Below, piece after piece: positions 1 through 11,992 of a DNA stretch of 64,000 nt (within the stretch, counting starts at the first letter, position 1; every line of letters begins with the position of its first letter). Under the pieces are notes generated by a model. It worked only from the letters and a program-made list of their open reading frames with translations, made no database searches and was not told the origin of the DNA. A program made the position numbers and the translations under genes. Origin of the DNA: Neurospora tetraspora (taxonomy: Eukaryota > Ascomycota > Sordariomycetes > Sordariales > Sordariaceae); NCBI RefSeq assembly GCF_033439725.1, contig NW_026944383.1:7750001-7814000 (forward strand), given 5' to 3'.

Positions 1-82
1 GGTGAGTATGGGTGACGGAAGACCAAGACGCCGACGGGACAGTCGGGTGCAACGGATGTAACCATAGAGGGGCACGTCATAC

Positions 83-1366
83 CTTTTCACCATTCAGGAG
101 GTTCGCAGTGCTGTAATCGGCCTTGCTGTCTGGCGCAACAATCCAGGCGGCATTGCTGTCTCCCTTGTTGACCTCGGAGTTGGACCTTGATCGGCCTCCG
201 AACCAACTCCTCCTCTGCTTGTGCTTCTGTGCTGTCGGGCCACTGTCATCGCTGCCGTTGGAATGTGTTGATGTCGGCCTCGAGTCTACCGAAGTGGAAA
301 CGATGCGCGGTGGCTCTGCCGAGGGCGTGCGATGATGTGCTACTGGAGGTTGGCTGGAAGTGCTGCGGCCGCGCGAGTGCCCTGTAGAGGATGTTGGTGA
401 GCTGTTGAGGGGTGGTTGTTGTTGATCTTGTTGTTTCTGGAGACGGTTGGGTGGGATGGCGGCTCCCGGCGGAGGACCTTCGACCGAGACACTGCGGGAC
501 CCGGTGCCGATAACGGGCCTTGTTGCGGGGCCGGGAGAGGTGGAGGGGTTCGTCTTTTCTAGGGGCATTGTCGACGCTCGGACTTTGTGTTCTAGGTGGT
601 TTGTTAGAGAGAAAGAGAGAAAGATGGATCGACTTAAGAACCAACCTGTTTGTAGGGACGACAAAGGAGGGGAGCTATTAGTAGGATTCGTACCCAATCC
701 ATCGGGTGACGAATACTTCTTATTATGGGCGGCGCTGACACTGGTACTTGGCCGGCCATTGGTGCCATTTGTGGACTTTGCTGGAGTGGTTGCTTGCTGC
801 GCCCCTGGATTGGCGGCAGTGACCGGGGCCATGGAAAGGAGGGGATTGGCAGTCACTGGCCGTTGCTGCTTGTGCAGCTTGGAGGCTCCAGTGGTACCTT
901 TTAGCGCAGTACCCTCCTGCAAAAATGATGGAATCAGCATCGAAAGGCGGGACTTGCGCCGTTCCATTTTTGGCGCCTGGGATCCCTGGTCGACGTCTTT
1001 GTTATCCGTTGTTTTACTGTTGACAGCAACACTGGTGTTCGCCGTCGACATGCCGCCTTCTCGGTCGGTGTCTGGAGAGGTCGCCTCGCTGCTGATGATG
1101 GTGGGTGTCGTCTCGGAGTCTGGTGTAGGTGGTAGCTGGACCACGGTGGGCTCTTGTATTCCCTTTTCTCTTCCACCAAGAAACGAGGAGAGATGTAGCG
1201 AGAGGGTGCTCTTTCGATGGAGGAGCTTGCGCTGGGTTGGACCGGCGTCCATGGCAGCACTCGGAGGGGCCATGTCGGGCAACACAGACGATGAATACTG
1301 ATAGTGGTAGTGATACTGCGGCGGAGGCACAGCGTAGACGGGAGGACCAAAAGTTCTGCTTCCCAT
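83..1366 (-). CDS. Ser/Pro-rich protein of unknown function, 3' part off the window
   Basis: I do not recognise a named family. The ATG at 1366 opens a reading frame that is interrupted by a 54-nt intron (645 down to 592: GTTGGT, CTAAC branch, CTAG acceptor). The second exon runs to position 83 and ends in AAG before a GTATGA donor, so the next intron fills 82-1 and the remaining exons lie left of the window. The 410 visible residues are low-complexity and rich in Ser, Pro and Thr. Basic Ser-rich patches (RRKSRLSMLIPSFLQ, KQRRSWFGGRSRSNS) look like phosphorylation or membrane-binding motifs. The visible part ends in AWIVAPDSKADYSTANLLNGEK, which looks like the start of a folded domain. The first intron is a multiple of three without a stop, so retaining it would add 18 residues. 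No transmembrane segment is visible. The start is the most upstream in-frame ATG. Confidence 0.6.
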
Positions 1367-4300
1367 CTTTTCCCGTGGAAAAAGGGCGCCGTCGCCTAGC
1401 CTTATACCAAGAGGACGCTATTCCGGCAAAGAATCTCCCACCCCTTATTGCAAGGGGGCCGACACAAACGGGGGACGGCCTGGTCGTGGAGTCGTCGGGG
1501 TGCTGCGTTGCCGAGAACCACAATGTAGTTCAAGTGGATCGTGATCGAGATGATATGACGGAGGATTACCGGTAGGAGGAGGATGATCACAAGTTTCTGG
1601 AAAAGAAGGAGGAAGGCTATAGACGGAGGTGCGTACATCAAGTATCTTTCAGTTGGCAGTCAAGGCAAAGGCAGTGGGCGGGACACACGGAAAGATATTA
1701 GTCCTTAAGTGAAGGGGTGCCTACAGGGACAACATCGGACGGGAAAAGGGACGACAGTGACAGCGACGGGTACAGCTCGACAACATTGCAGGGTCAGTCC
1801 TCGTCGAAAGAGACATCGGCATCTGCATGGCTTGACATGCTGCAGCAGGTGTTGACAGACTTCCATGACAGCTACATAGTATCTACATAGTATGTACCTA
1901 CATACAGTATCCCTACAACGAAGATCTCGAATTTTGTGTTTCAGGACCGACATGTCCAGCTGCCAACGGGGCGATCGGCTTGGGCTGTGGTTTGATGTTC
2001 TGGCCATCAACCACTTTAACTTCCCTCGGGCAGGCATATCATGTGTTCCGCCGTATAGCGCCGTATACGCAGTGTTCCGCGTGGCTTTTTCCTTTTTGGG
2101 TCTTTGAGAATTCCCATGGCCCGTCCTGACCGTGGCCTCGCATGGGTCGTCAGCGGTTGTCAGTCCTCGTTGGTGACACAGGATGCCGTATCCATAAAGC
2201 CACTCGGGGTCCTCCGACATACTCGCTGCCTCATCGAATCCTTGTGGCCTTGCACGCTAGAACTCTGAGTCAGTGTTTGACGCGGCTTTCTCTTGAGCAT
2301 GAAAGAAACGGGTTCAACGGAAGAGAGGCCGCGTCGGCATGGCTCCGGATAACGTCATCTCTTGAAAGGGTCCGGAGACGGCATTTTTAGCGTCGTCCTC
2401 GTCTATCGATAATGGCGGGGTTACGTGCAGAAAGGGTCGCCTTTAGGGGGCAGGGGGTTAGGGATGATGGATGCATGTGGATGCAGGGGTAAACACTTGT
2501 CACCCGCACCGGCCGCCCGTCCGCTCGTCCGCTGTTAGGTTGTCACTTGCAGTTGCCGTTGTCGACAGAATGCAACTTTGTCCTTTTTATTTTTTCGCAT
2601 GTTTCAAACTCTTTTCGGTCTCGCTCTCGATTTGCTCACCGTATCTTTCACAAGGCTCTTGGATCCTCTTGATCTCTTCTGGGCGAAGGAGAAAGTTGGA
2701 TACTTTGTTCCTTTGCGCAATAATATGGGTACGAGATTATGGGCGCCATCCTTGTCTTGTGCTCCACCGAGATTTATAACTTTCTCCGGTAAAATGACGA
2801 AGCCAAAGAAGCCCGAGAGGTTCTCAACACAACGAACCACTGGGCGCCCCATCGCGGCCCTTTCCGTCGTCGTCAACAACATCCGGGGTAAGCTGAAAAG
2901 GGACACGACAGTCGGAAGCACTGCCACTGCCACGCCCGTCTGCCACGTCGAAAAGCTTCCCAAAAGAGGAGTATGCTGCTCCTACGCACCAAAGTCAAAG
3001 CACCCGATATCCCGAGCCAGCGGATGGGAACCAACCAATTCACCCACACGCAAGCTGTACGTGTAATCCCGCTAGACACTGGCGTGCATTTTCAAACGAC
3101 ATTTCCAGCAATATCTCAGTCCCTGGGTCCGCTTGGTAACGAGATGGCAGCATTTCATTCCCCAATCGTGCAAACCCAAACTCCAGATTGAGAACTTGTG
3201 AACCCCGGAGTCTTCGGACCTCACTTCACCTCCATGGCCATGAGCTTTCATTCACATTTCACCCGACACTATGGACCTAAAGAGATCCACCTCGCTACGG
3301 CTACCGGCATACGGTGACGCTAGAACAGCTAGAAGGAAGCTAGAGAAAGCTCCCCCTGGGCATTTACGCCTCATTATGCCCCTGTTAGCGCATTCGCGCT
3401 CGTCGAACGCCAGCGAGGGACAGGGAGCATGGAGGTGGTAGCGTAGGTCTATTTTTGGGCAACAGGCCGTTGGTTCTTCTGCCTCTTTCACGCGAGACCA
3501 CGGATGATCACCACCAACAACCAACAACCAACATTAACCCCAAAGCCATCTTGCATATAGCTGCCCCTCTTCCCGTCGCGATCCTGCTCCTCAATAGGAA
3601 GGTTGCCGAGAAGCGAGTATCGCATTTGATCCTTCGGCTTTCACTCACCAAGGAAGAAATGGCATGATCGGACTTGCACAGTGAGCTCTGTGTGCGCCCT
3701 TGCGAGGTTGTCAAGGGCCAGGAGCTTTTTTTTTTCTCGGAGAGCTTCTCACAACTTACAGAATCCTCCTCTGGAATCTAAGAGGCCGTTCGTTGGGTAC
3801 ATTCAGGCGCCTGGGCCTCAACATTTTCCACAACTCGAGCGGAAGAGCCGGGAGCCAACACAGAACAACACACCGCGGAACCATATTCTGTCTGCACGGG
3901 GAATTACAGATCACCAACGACTAATTAGCCATCAGCCAACCACGTGTAACATGGTCAACCATCCAACCCACGGAAACCTCGAAGACTGTCATGAATACCA
4001 CGCTGCACTTAAACCCAGAGTCTACCCAAGGGGACGGAACCGCCCCAACCGCCCCAACCGCCCTTCTTTGCCCTAGTGTAAAGGGTGACCAAGATCTTGT
4101 GGTGGTGTGTAAGTTTAGTCCAAAGTGTAGGTGACTTCATCTTCAACTCCTGCTTTAAATTACCTCTATGCTTCGCCTTACCACCACCGACGGCACAGGC
4201 AGGTAGGAGGTAGCCGCCGGGACACAACTTCAGGACCTCAGCCTCTTCCTCCTCAGTCAAAATGCATCATGGAGGCGCGGTTAGCGCTTGGAAGCATGGT

Positions 4301-5427
4301 GAGGGTGACAAAGCGGGAGGAGGAGGGAAAGCGAGCGGGTGGCGCAGGTGAGTTTGTAAACTCATGACTACCTCTACAGGAAAATGATTTCGAGTTGACG
4401 CTGGTTCAAGAAAGAAGAAAAATGACCAGACAGTAAACGCCGAGGTGAAATGTCATTTGATCAGTTAGGTTTTCGACTGTATCGCGGAGCGGAGTAGAGC
4501 ACTGGTTTAACATCGCCTTACTCATCCGGACGGCTATCCTTCGCCTTTTTGCCTGTAAACTCTATTTATCTTGTCCACTTGCTACAACGAACGGGTGGTG
4601 TGACACAGCAGATATCACGGACGAGCCGCAATGGGGAAACTCACCCACCAGATCCCTAACAAACTAACCACCCAAGTATCAGTAACCTGTGTTGCCCATG
4701 GCACAAACCAAACAAAACTCTTAAAAACTGAAACTATCAGTGTAAGACAGCATGAAAGTCCCCACCGACAACCTGAATAAGGTAGTAGGCACTCAGTCGT
4801 AGGGCAGCCAACCAACTGCAGCAGAAGAAGTGCACATCAGCACAACCAAGTTTCACAAACTACAGACCGCAGACACACAAACCTTAATTCCTGGAACGAA
4901 GCTCGTATAAACGTCCAGTTCCATCACACAATCTCCCGGTTTGCTTTCTTGTCGTGGATGCTGTTCCTTTCATCTACCGGGCTACCGCGCTGTTGGGTCC
5001 AACTTCATCTTACTCGAAACTCTCCGGTGTCTAGACATGGATGTTTGTTCTGTTGAGTTATGTAGTTGTGATTAGTGATACAGACACTGCACATAACCTC
5101 ATCAGCCACAGTAGGAGGATATACAGCTATCTTTGTCCTGTTGTTTGCTTAAACAGACGTGCCTATGAACATCTCAAAAACGCCCAACAGACGACAAACC
5201 ACGTGTTGGGAGGTATACATCGGTAGAGGTAGGTATGCAGTTTGATTACACCTTTCCCACTGCCTACACTGCCATCTGCCGTCCGTTAGGTCACATATTC
5301 CTACAATCCTTTTAACGCCAACCATGATTTGCCCAAATCGACGTGTGAGGACAGTCCCTCTATTCTGGGACATGTTGTGGCTGTCAAGCAACACCACCTC
5401 AGGGATCTACCTACCTCCTTAATAACC

Positions 5428-5463
5428 AAAAAAAAAAATAAAAAAAAAAATAAAAAAAAAAAA
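5428..5463. repeat. A-rich simple repeat
   Basis: Runs of ten to twelve A separated by single T residues make a 36-bp low-complexity tract. It could be a retroposed poly(A) tail or simple slippage. No LINE or SINE body is visible next to it. Confidence 0.8.
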
Positions 5464-6188
5464 GCCGAGACCTTATGCCCATCACCCATGCATGGATAGG
5501 TCTCAGCTTTTCTGTCATGGGCGAGCCTACCTATGTTCTAGACAGTTCACTAATCAAGTTATCCGATTGTGTTGTCTGCCTTGTGAGAAAAGCCACAACA
5601 TCAAACCATCAGAGGGAAGGACACAAATCACGCCGACAACCGCTCATCGAAATGGTTCAGTGGATCAGTTCCTCGTCGAGGTATTCTTTGAGGCCCGGAA
5701 CGATACACCTCTTCGTTGACTTTCAGTCAGCACAGCCTCTTGCGAAAATCTAAACTTGTTAGGTAGTGCTGTAGTTCCCAGATGTTTTAGGTCGTCAATG
5801 TGTCGATTCAGCACTGTGAAGTAGAAGGAATAGATACCTTACGCGATGCCTGTCACAGCTTCTTTCTGCCTTAAATGGACAGACCTAAGTTGACTTTCGA
5901 ACTTCAGCCAGTCAGCCCGGCCACTCCGACATCTCTTCCTCCTAATTCGGAAGCTAGGTAGAGGTAGTCACTCCCGCAATGTCCATGTTGCACAAACATA
6001 ACTCGTCGAAACCAGTTACACAGCCGGGTAAGGCCATAGAGACTCACAGACTTGCATTGATAAGTCCGAGACCGAGTGTGAGTCTGTCTGAGTGGCGAAT
6101 TTGGGATGGGATAGGATTAACAGCCAACGAGCCACTCGAGCCTCACAAGCCACATGAACGAGTCGAGTCCGAGTGACGATCCCTCGGT

Positions 6189-6212
6189 GCCTGTCAGCCT
6201 GTCAGCCTGTCC
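6189..6212. repeat. 8-bp tandem repeat, three copies
   Basis: Three adjacent copies of GCCTGTCA, the last ending in C instead of A. Simple tandem duplication in intergenic DNA. Confidence 0.8.
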
Positions 6213-7368
6213 TCGAAAAGCCAATGGGTCAACGGACTACAGGCATGGACTTGAGAGGTTATCAAGACTCAATCAAGATCAAGATTAAAACGGCTCGCTT
6301 GGTTGAGCCTCAAATGACCTTTACGTTGCCAGACAAAATTACTACACTATGTCTCTTACGTAGCACTTAGAACTATGTGTCAAAGGGCATAGGTACCTAA
6401 AGAGACTGCCAGGAGCTTGTTCAAGATCTCGTATTGTCAAAGTGATCAACGTCTTTCTTACTAAGGGGCTCTCCTACGATCATAGAGTAGGTGACCCCGT
6501 ACAACCCAACTTCTACCTTTCCGTGTTATCTCATCCAACAAACAACCCCAAGGACGAAAGGAACAAAGGTATCAGGAATCATCATCCATGTCTCGTCCAA
6601 GCCCCTGTAACCCCCTGCCTGGTATAGCTGCAATGCTGCCTGCTTTCGCCAACCCCCAAAGTAAACAAAGAAAAAAAGCTGAACGAAAGCAAGACTTGAC
6701 GACAAATCCTCCCTGATACTACTGTGATACCAAGGGTCAAGGTCATGACGCCAGAATGTGACCCTGACATTAGAGACATGGCAGCCAGTTGAAGCCCCCT
6801 CTTCTTCCATTAACGTAGCACGAAGGGCCTTGAGTTGAGTAATGATGCCCCGGAACACAACAACCCCCTTTTCCTTGAACCTCATCTCCCAACCAGACTT
6901 ACCCAGTTGTCTCTTGATACCCTCAGCAACACCACCACCGCACCAGTTTTCAGTGGCGCCTAGTCCCCTGATCAACGTTTACCACGTTCCTCCCCCACGG
7001 GAAGGACGTTCCTTCACCTGTGAGCACATCCAATCCTGCAGAGCCCAGGAAGAAAGCTCGTCGATCTAGAACGTAGGCAGTCATTGTGCCACGGGAGCGT
7101 CGATAGTTATACCCAAAAGATCTCAAAACAATAGGGCAGGTCTAGGTGGCAATAGGGTTTGGAAGGGGCATTGGGGTATGTTGCACGTAGGGGGAGGAAG
7201 GAAAGTCATCGCAACAGCAAAGGGGCCCAAGCCAGTAACATCAACAACCAATCAATCAAAACATCCTGGTATCTAACCAACCCAGAAACAGAAACGTGAG
7301 AAGAACGCCGCAACCCCATGCTTTTCCCGTTATTCATTCACTTTTCACTTTCCCCTTCACCTCCCATT

Positions 7369-9372
7369 CTAAAACCCCCTATACCCCCCACCCACTCCTC
7401 CCGCTCCTCCTCCTCCCCCCGGCCCTCGCGGCCCTCCACCCACCGGCGAATAAGGCTTATACCCCGGATACCCCGCCGCTCCTCCCTCATCCTGTGCTCC
7501 CATACCTCCTCCTTGCTGCTGTCCCATCCCCGGTTGCGGCCTGGAATTACCTCCACTACTAAAATCAAACCCACCCCCACCACCACCACTGTTACCCCCC
7601 AAAGTATTTTGACCGCCCAATGTATTCTGACCACCCATGGTATTATTCCTCACCGGAGGCTTGGGCAACGGCCCCGTCGGCGCTGGGGAGGGTGTTGAGC
7701 GCATCATGTCGCCGTAACTAGCTGCGTTGTTTCCGCCATAACCGTTGTTGTTCCCCCCTCCGTAACTGTTGTTCCCGCCAAAGGTGTTTTGCCTCTGTTG
7801 CTGACTGCTGCCCTGGGAGTATGGCTGGTTTGAAAAGCTGTCGTACCCTCCTCCTGTTACTCCGGTCGATTGAGGAGCGGGAGAGTGATATCTCGGCCCA
7901 CCGAGGAAGGAATCACCGCCTGCCATCGCCTGGTTATTGCTGGATCCCCCATACCCGAGACCATTCAGTTGCTGTTCAGGAGCTGGCGACCGGCGGGTCA
8001 TTGGATTTTTGGGGTAGGGTATTGTGTTCGTGGCGGCTGGTGGTGAGCGGACGCGGTTAGGTCCCATGCTTCCGGCTGCCATGCCCATACCCGCGGCTGC
8101 GCCACCGGCGGCCAGGCCGTAGGGTTGTTGTTGTTGGGAACTGCCGTACCCGCCTTGGTTGCCGGAATTGTAGTTATCGTAGGGTGAGGTATCGTAAGGC
8201 GAGGCGGGGCTATTGGTGCTGGCACCGTAGGAATCGTAAGTGTTGTTTCGTGCGGAATCGTAGGTGTTGTTTCGTGTGGGCTCGCCATAGCGGCCGTAGG
8301 CATCTTGTTGTTGGTTGCCGTAGCCACCTCCGGGGGCATTATACCCTGCGTTGCCTACGGCGGCGGGGCCCATGGCTGATGCGGCCATGCCGTAGGGTGA
8401 TGGAGAGGAAGACTGGCCGTAGGGAGAGGCCAGAGGCATCTGGTTGTATCCTTGGGCGTTTTGCTGGCCATAACCACCGTTGTTTCCGTAGAAGCCGTTG
8501 TTACCGGCCGGAACACCATACGGGCTCTGCTGGCCCCCTGGTGGTGGACTGGGTCGTGGTGTTGTTCCTCGTCCTGGCCCCGCTGCTGGGATAGCAGCCG
8601 CCGCGCCGGACATGACCGCAGCCCCGGCCCCGGCACCGGCACCGGAACTCTGGGTAGTCTTCTCCTCCGGCTTCTTCAACTGATCCAGCTCCACAGCCTC
8701 CTCCTCCACCAACACCTTCTTGCTCCCTGCACCCTCCCACTCCGGCATAGCAGGCAGCGAATCGCCCATTGTCTGCCTCTTCTTGTCGACCTCGAACACG
8801 GCATATTGGGGTTCGGACGCCTTGGTATTATACGAAGGTTCCGAGTATGATGGCGCTGGACGGCTACCGAAGCCGTGGTCCATAGGCTCCGCAGCCTTGT
8901 AGCCCTGATCGGGTGGAACGAAAGGAGCGTCGAGGTACTTGTGTTTGCGAGAGCCAGGAGGATCGCAGCAACCGCAGCAGTTTCCGCAGCATTGAAGGCA
9001 CCGGAAGCACTCGCAACAGCAAGAGAGACCGCAACAGAGGCATCGGCCTATGCACCAACATACCGCGAAGATGACGACTCCGGCGAAGATCATGAGCCCG
9101 ATGGCGGTCCATCTGTGAGAAGAAGGTTAGCCCGTGTTATCTCGGCGGCAGCATTGCCTTGTCGGGGAAGAAAGGTTCGGATGGACGTACTTGCAGTAAG
9201 CAGCCTGCATACAATTGTCCCAACTCGAAAATGCCGTCTTAACGTCGTTGAATTCCTGGACGACATCTCTTGGTTGGAGAGCGGGTTGCACGCTGCGCAC
9301 CAGTAAGTTCACAAACCCATCCACGATTCCCCCCTGGACACTCCTCCTCATTGCCACGTCTATTGCAGGCAT
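7369..9372 (-). CDS. Cysteine-rich membrane protein, fibroin-3-related family
   Basis: Two exons (9372-9191 and 9112-7369) encode 641 residues. The intron (9190-9113) has a GTACGT donor and CTCACAG acceptor, and splicing joins ...AAYCK to WTAIGLM. Residues 1-61 are a soluble head containing FSSWDNCMQAAYCK. Residues about 63-80 form one hydrophobic segment. It is followed at once by a cluster of Cys residues (CLCCGLSCCCECF and beyond) suited to palmitoylation or metal binding. The remaining ~530 residues are a disordered, repetitive Gly/Asn/Gln/Tyr/Pro tail with short repeats such as NTLGGQ. This layout matches fungal proteins annotated as 'fibroin-3 related'; their biochemical role is not established. 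By inference it is a single-pass membrane protein with a long low-complexity cytoplasmic or wall-facing tail. The start gives a head length I consider usual for the family. Confidence 0.82.
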
Positions 9373-11819
9373 TTTGTCGGTTCTGTTTATATTCCTTTAA
9401 AACTCGGAAGGATATTGTATGTTTCGTCCGCTGGTCGGTGCGGATCTTGGACAGGCCGGAGTGATCGACGACCTGTCCAATCGGTAAAAAATTGGTATCG
9501 ATGAAAAAATGATTCTATTGCAGTCGCCGCTAATCTCTCATTGTTTTGCGCGTTCTTTTCCGATTGTCGTCCAAGTTAGTGATGTGATGTTGGACTCGTT
9601 GTTCTGGTTTTTAGTTGCAAAACCGGCGCGATGGGTATCTTGGAATTCGATGAATCGTTGTCGACAATAAGCTACCAATGGCAAAAGAAAAGACTGTATC
9701 TTGCGTGCGAAGCTGAAAGGAATGAACAGCGCGCTTGCGTGCAGAATAATGGGTATCGCAAAAAGAGTGTGTCGTCTGCAGTATACCGATACTGTCTGAA
9801 TGCGTCGTTCGTTCGAAGATGGCGAAGTCGAAGGCGAAGTCGTCGGTCGTCTGTCGTTAAGCGCGAGCGGCGAGCGGGAGGATGAGCAATCCAAACCCAA
9901 CCTGAATCAAAACCTGAATGCAATTGGGCAAGGCGACTCGAAGGATGAACAGTACAGTATCATCTAGCCGTGTCGCCAGGTTGGACAAAACGGTCGCACA
10001 GGTCGGGAAGGATGTCGCACTGACTGGTCGTCTCAGATTAATGTTGAAACCAGACAGACGCGGCACAGTAACGGTAGCAATAGACAGCGGCCAGAAGTGA
10101 CAGAGGTGAAGGAAGGGAGAGGACGAGGAGAAACGACTACCGACACCAAAAAGGGGGCAGTGTAGTGTAGTACGAATCCCTCTAGAGGCCAAGAAGCGAA
10201 CCCGGACCGCGGAACCTGCTAACGATGCTCGGAAGGGAAAGCGAAAAAGATGAAAAGATGGATTTGTGCCTCGCTGGTGTGGGAAGGGGTAAAAAGGCAA
10301 AAATGCGGGTGAGTGGTGCCTTCGAATGACCCGCTTGTTCCTGTTCGTCTTCCACAACCCCGGTTCTGCTGCAAGGTACGGACGGGCTTTGATGGGCTAG
10401 GAACGGGGCAATGCCAGGGGTGACAGAGGGGACAGAGGGGACAAGGACGGGCAGTGGAACTGTTCTTGGGTGGGATTTGCTCACCAGGGTCCTCACTTTT
10501 CGGTGGTGAAATGGTGAAACACCAGGCTAATGCGCCTTGATTTGCGCGATTTGCGCGATTCCCACGGGCAGTTTTGGGGTATCGTGGTCCGCATCCGGTA
10601 AAGTGATGCTGGTGACCGGAGATGTCGATGTGATCTGTGATATGCTGTGGTGTTTTCTACGAGGAATGTAGATGTACAACATGCCACAAGAACTCCCAAG
10701 AGTCCCACGTGTTGAAGTCGCAATTCGCAATCGCCAGCAAATGCTCGCTACTTACCGAAATAAGAAAGCCGCGAGAAAAAGGACCACGGAGGGCGATGAG
10801 CAAAAAGCTCCCTTTGTACACAGCCCTCTTCCCATCTCTTGGCCTCGCCTTGGAGGCACAGTATCAGTCAGATCACCAGCGCAGGATCACAGCACCGAGC
10901 CTCGCCAGCGGGCACCTGCGGGCTGATTCGCGCGTGTCATGCTTTCACAGAAACCGGATGAACCTGTTGCCCACTACGCAAGTAGTGTACAAGTCCGTCA
11001 AAGCTCACGGCCACGGGCAACGCCGCCGCCGCCTCCGCCTTCGGCCCCTCCCACTCGAGACGCACGGCCGGGGAACAGAGAAACGAGGCTAGAGAGTGGA
11101 ATCCATCCATCCGCGGACGGGACTCGCGGGAGCTGGAGCTGGAGGCCTGTCGGGACTTTTGCCGCTTCTCGCTTCCCAAGCTTCCAACGGCTGGCTTATC
11201 CTAGCCTTGCAGTGATGAGCCTGGCAAGGACTCGCAAGATGGGACTTGTGATCGATGCGAAACTGAGTCAGAAGGGTGCAACGAGCGGGGTGCAAGATTA
11301 CGATGGACCGATGGACCTTCTTGGAGGCTTGCTTGGGGGAGGAGACATCGTCCGCTTTCTCAGTGCAGGAGGGCAGGGCAAGTGGTGATGTGCGTGCGTG
11401 CGTGCGCGCGCGCGACCGAGGGGTAGGTAGGTAGAAAGCTTGTAAAATGTCATATTGTGATGCTGATGCACGTCGATGGGCGGGCAGTGTATGTAAACAT
11501 TCCCAGAGAAAGGCGATGTTGAAGCTGCGAAAAGACCGCCAGGTGTGTTTGGGTCGCGATATCGCTTGCAGGGATTCGAAACCACCGGAGAGGAGTGAAC
11601 GCGCGGGCGGGCAAATCATCAGGTGATGCGTCATTGCGATGGGACTGGAGTGCCAGATGCTGTCAGCCAAAGCTCGACGGAGCTCAGCCAAAAAGAGCAG
11701 AAGAGAAGCACGGGTTAGGGTTACATATGCCCAGACAAACTGCAGGCCCCCTCACCTGACCTCACCTGACGTTATAAGCTGACCATCCGGTGCAGGTAGT
11801 CAACCAACAAACCAGAAAT
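9373..11819. other. Intergenic region upstream of the membrane protein gene
   Basis: No gene supported. It should hold the 5' UTR and promoter of the leftward membrane protein gene. Open frames of up to 200 codons on either strand (for example 11089-11691 minus and 9857-10357 minus) overlap one another on opposite strands, lack motifs and appear compositional. A 26-bp alternating purine-pyrimidine tract lies near 11.4 kb. Confidence 0.55.
11389..11414. repeat. Alternating TG/CG tract
   Basis: A strict 26-bp pyrimidine-purine alternation of (TGCG)n passing into (CG)n. Such tracts are prone to Z-DNA and to slippage. No function can be assigned. Confidence 0.85.
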
Positions 11820-11976
11820 GGTCACGTAGCGGAGTGGTTACCGCGATGCTCTTGTGAGTCTTGACCCCGAAGATACCTTCTCCAAAGTGTTTGTCCCATA
11901 CTAACACACGCAATTAGATACCTCCAAGCCATTGGAAGTTATGCATAGGTCCTGGGTTCGACCCCCAGCGCGACCA
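11820..11976 (+). tRNA. tRNA gene, probably tRNA-Ile(UAU) with a nested intron
   Basis: The 5' part gives an acceptor strand GGTCACG, an A-box-like TAGCGGAGTGG, a D stem GCGG/CCGC and half-stem ATGCT. The 3' part gives TGCAT, a 5-nt variable loop, T arm CTGGG-TTCGACC-CCCAG, acceptor CGCGACC and discriminator A, followed by a T6 terminator. The anticodon loop is interrupted. Read straight through, the anticodon is TGT (Thr) with an 84-nt intron after base 37. But 11854-11917 is a perfect fungal spliceosomal intron. Its removal gives the loop CTTATAA, anticodon TAT (Ile), plus a 20-nt intron at 11921-11940 in the canonical 37/38 position with a possible C32-G A-I pair. tRNA-Ile(UAU) is intron-bearing in yeast and human, and GGTC...GACC matches yeast tRNA-Ile(AAU), so Ile is favoured. 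Two weak pairs exist: A5/C68 and T31/T39. Confidence 0.8.
11854..11917 (+). other. Spliceosomal-type intron inside the tRNA anticodon
   Basis: Donor GTGAGT, exact branch site TACTAAC at 11899-11905, acceptor CAATTAG; 64 nt, a usual size for introns in this window. It lies between bases 34 and 35 of the tRNA. Directly seen: the signals. Inferred: that it is spliced. Confidence 0.6.
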
Positions 11977-11986
11977 CGGTTTCTAA

Positions 11987-11992
11987 TTTTTT
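11987..11992 (+). terminator. RNA polymerase III terminator
   Basis: A run of six T on the coding strand, 11 nt after the discriminator base of the tRNA gene. It is the expected Pol III stop signal and supports real Pol III transcription. Confidence 0.75.

Larger units (their letters stand above)
1367..7368. other. Gene-sparse intergenic region, 6 kb
   Basis: No convincing gene was found between the start of the left-edge gene and the 3' end of the cysteine-rich membrane protein gene. Open frames here are short (mostly under 170 codons), lack splice-linked extensions and have no recognisable motifs. The stretch must hold the promoter of the left-edge gene and the 3' UTR of the right neighbour. 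It also holds an A-rich simple repeat near 5.43 kb and a small tandem repeat near 6.19 kb. Confidence 0.6.

Noticed and set aside
6526-7085. Minus-strand frame with a possible upstream exon MTAYVLDRRAFFLG
   Set aside because: The frame looks somewhat protein-like, but the joining intron would need a poor donor (GTGAAG) and has no branch site, and no motif is recognisable.
9857-10357. 166-codon minus-strand frame
   Set aside because: Phe/Arg/Ser-rich composition from C/T-rich DNA, with overlapping frames on both strands, no motif and no splice partners.
11089-11691. 200-codon minus-strand frame upstream of the tRNA
   Set aside because: No domain, atypical codon use, and a plus-strand frame of similar quality over part of it.
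11820-11976. tRNA-Thr(UGU) with one 84-nt intron
   Set aside because: It is the direct reading, but it ignores a perfect spliceosomal intron signature, gives an acceptor start unlike fungal tRNA-Thr, and loses the exact Ile(UAU) loop. It is kept as the alternative, not the main call.
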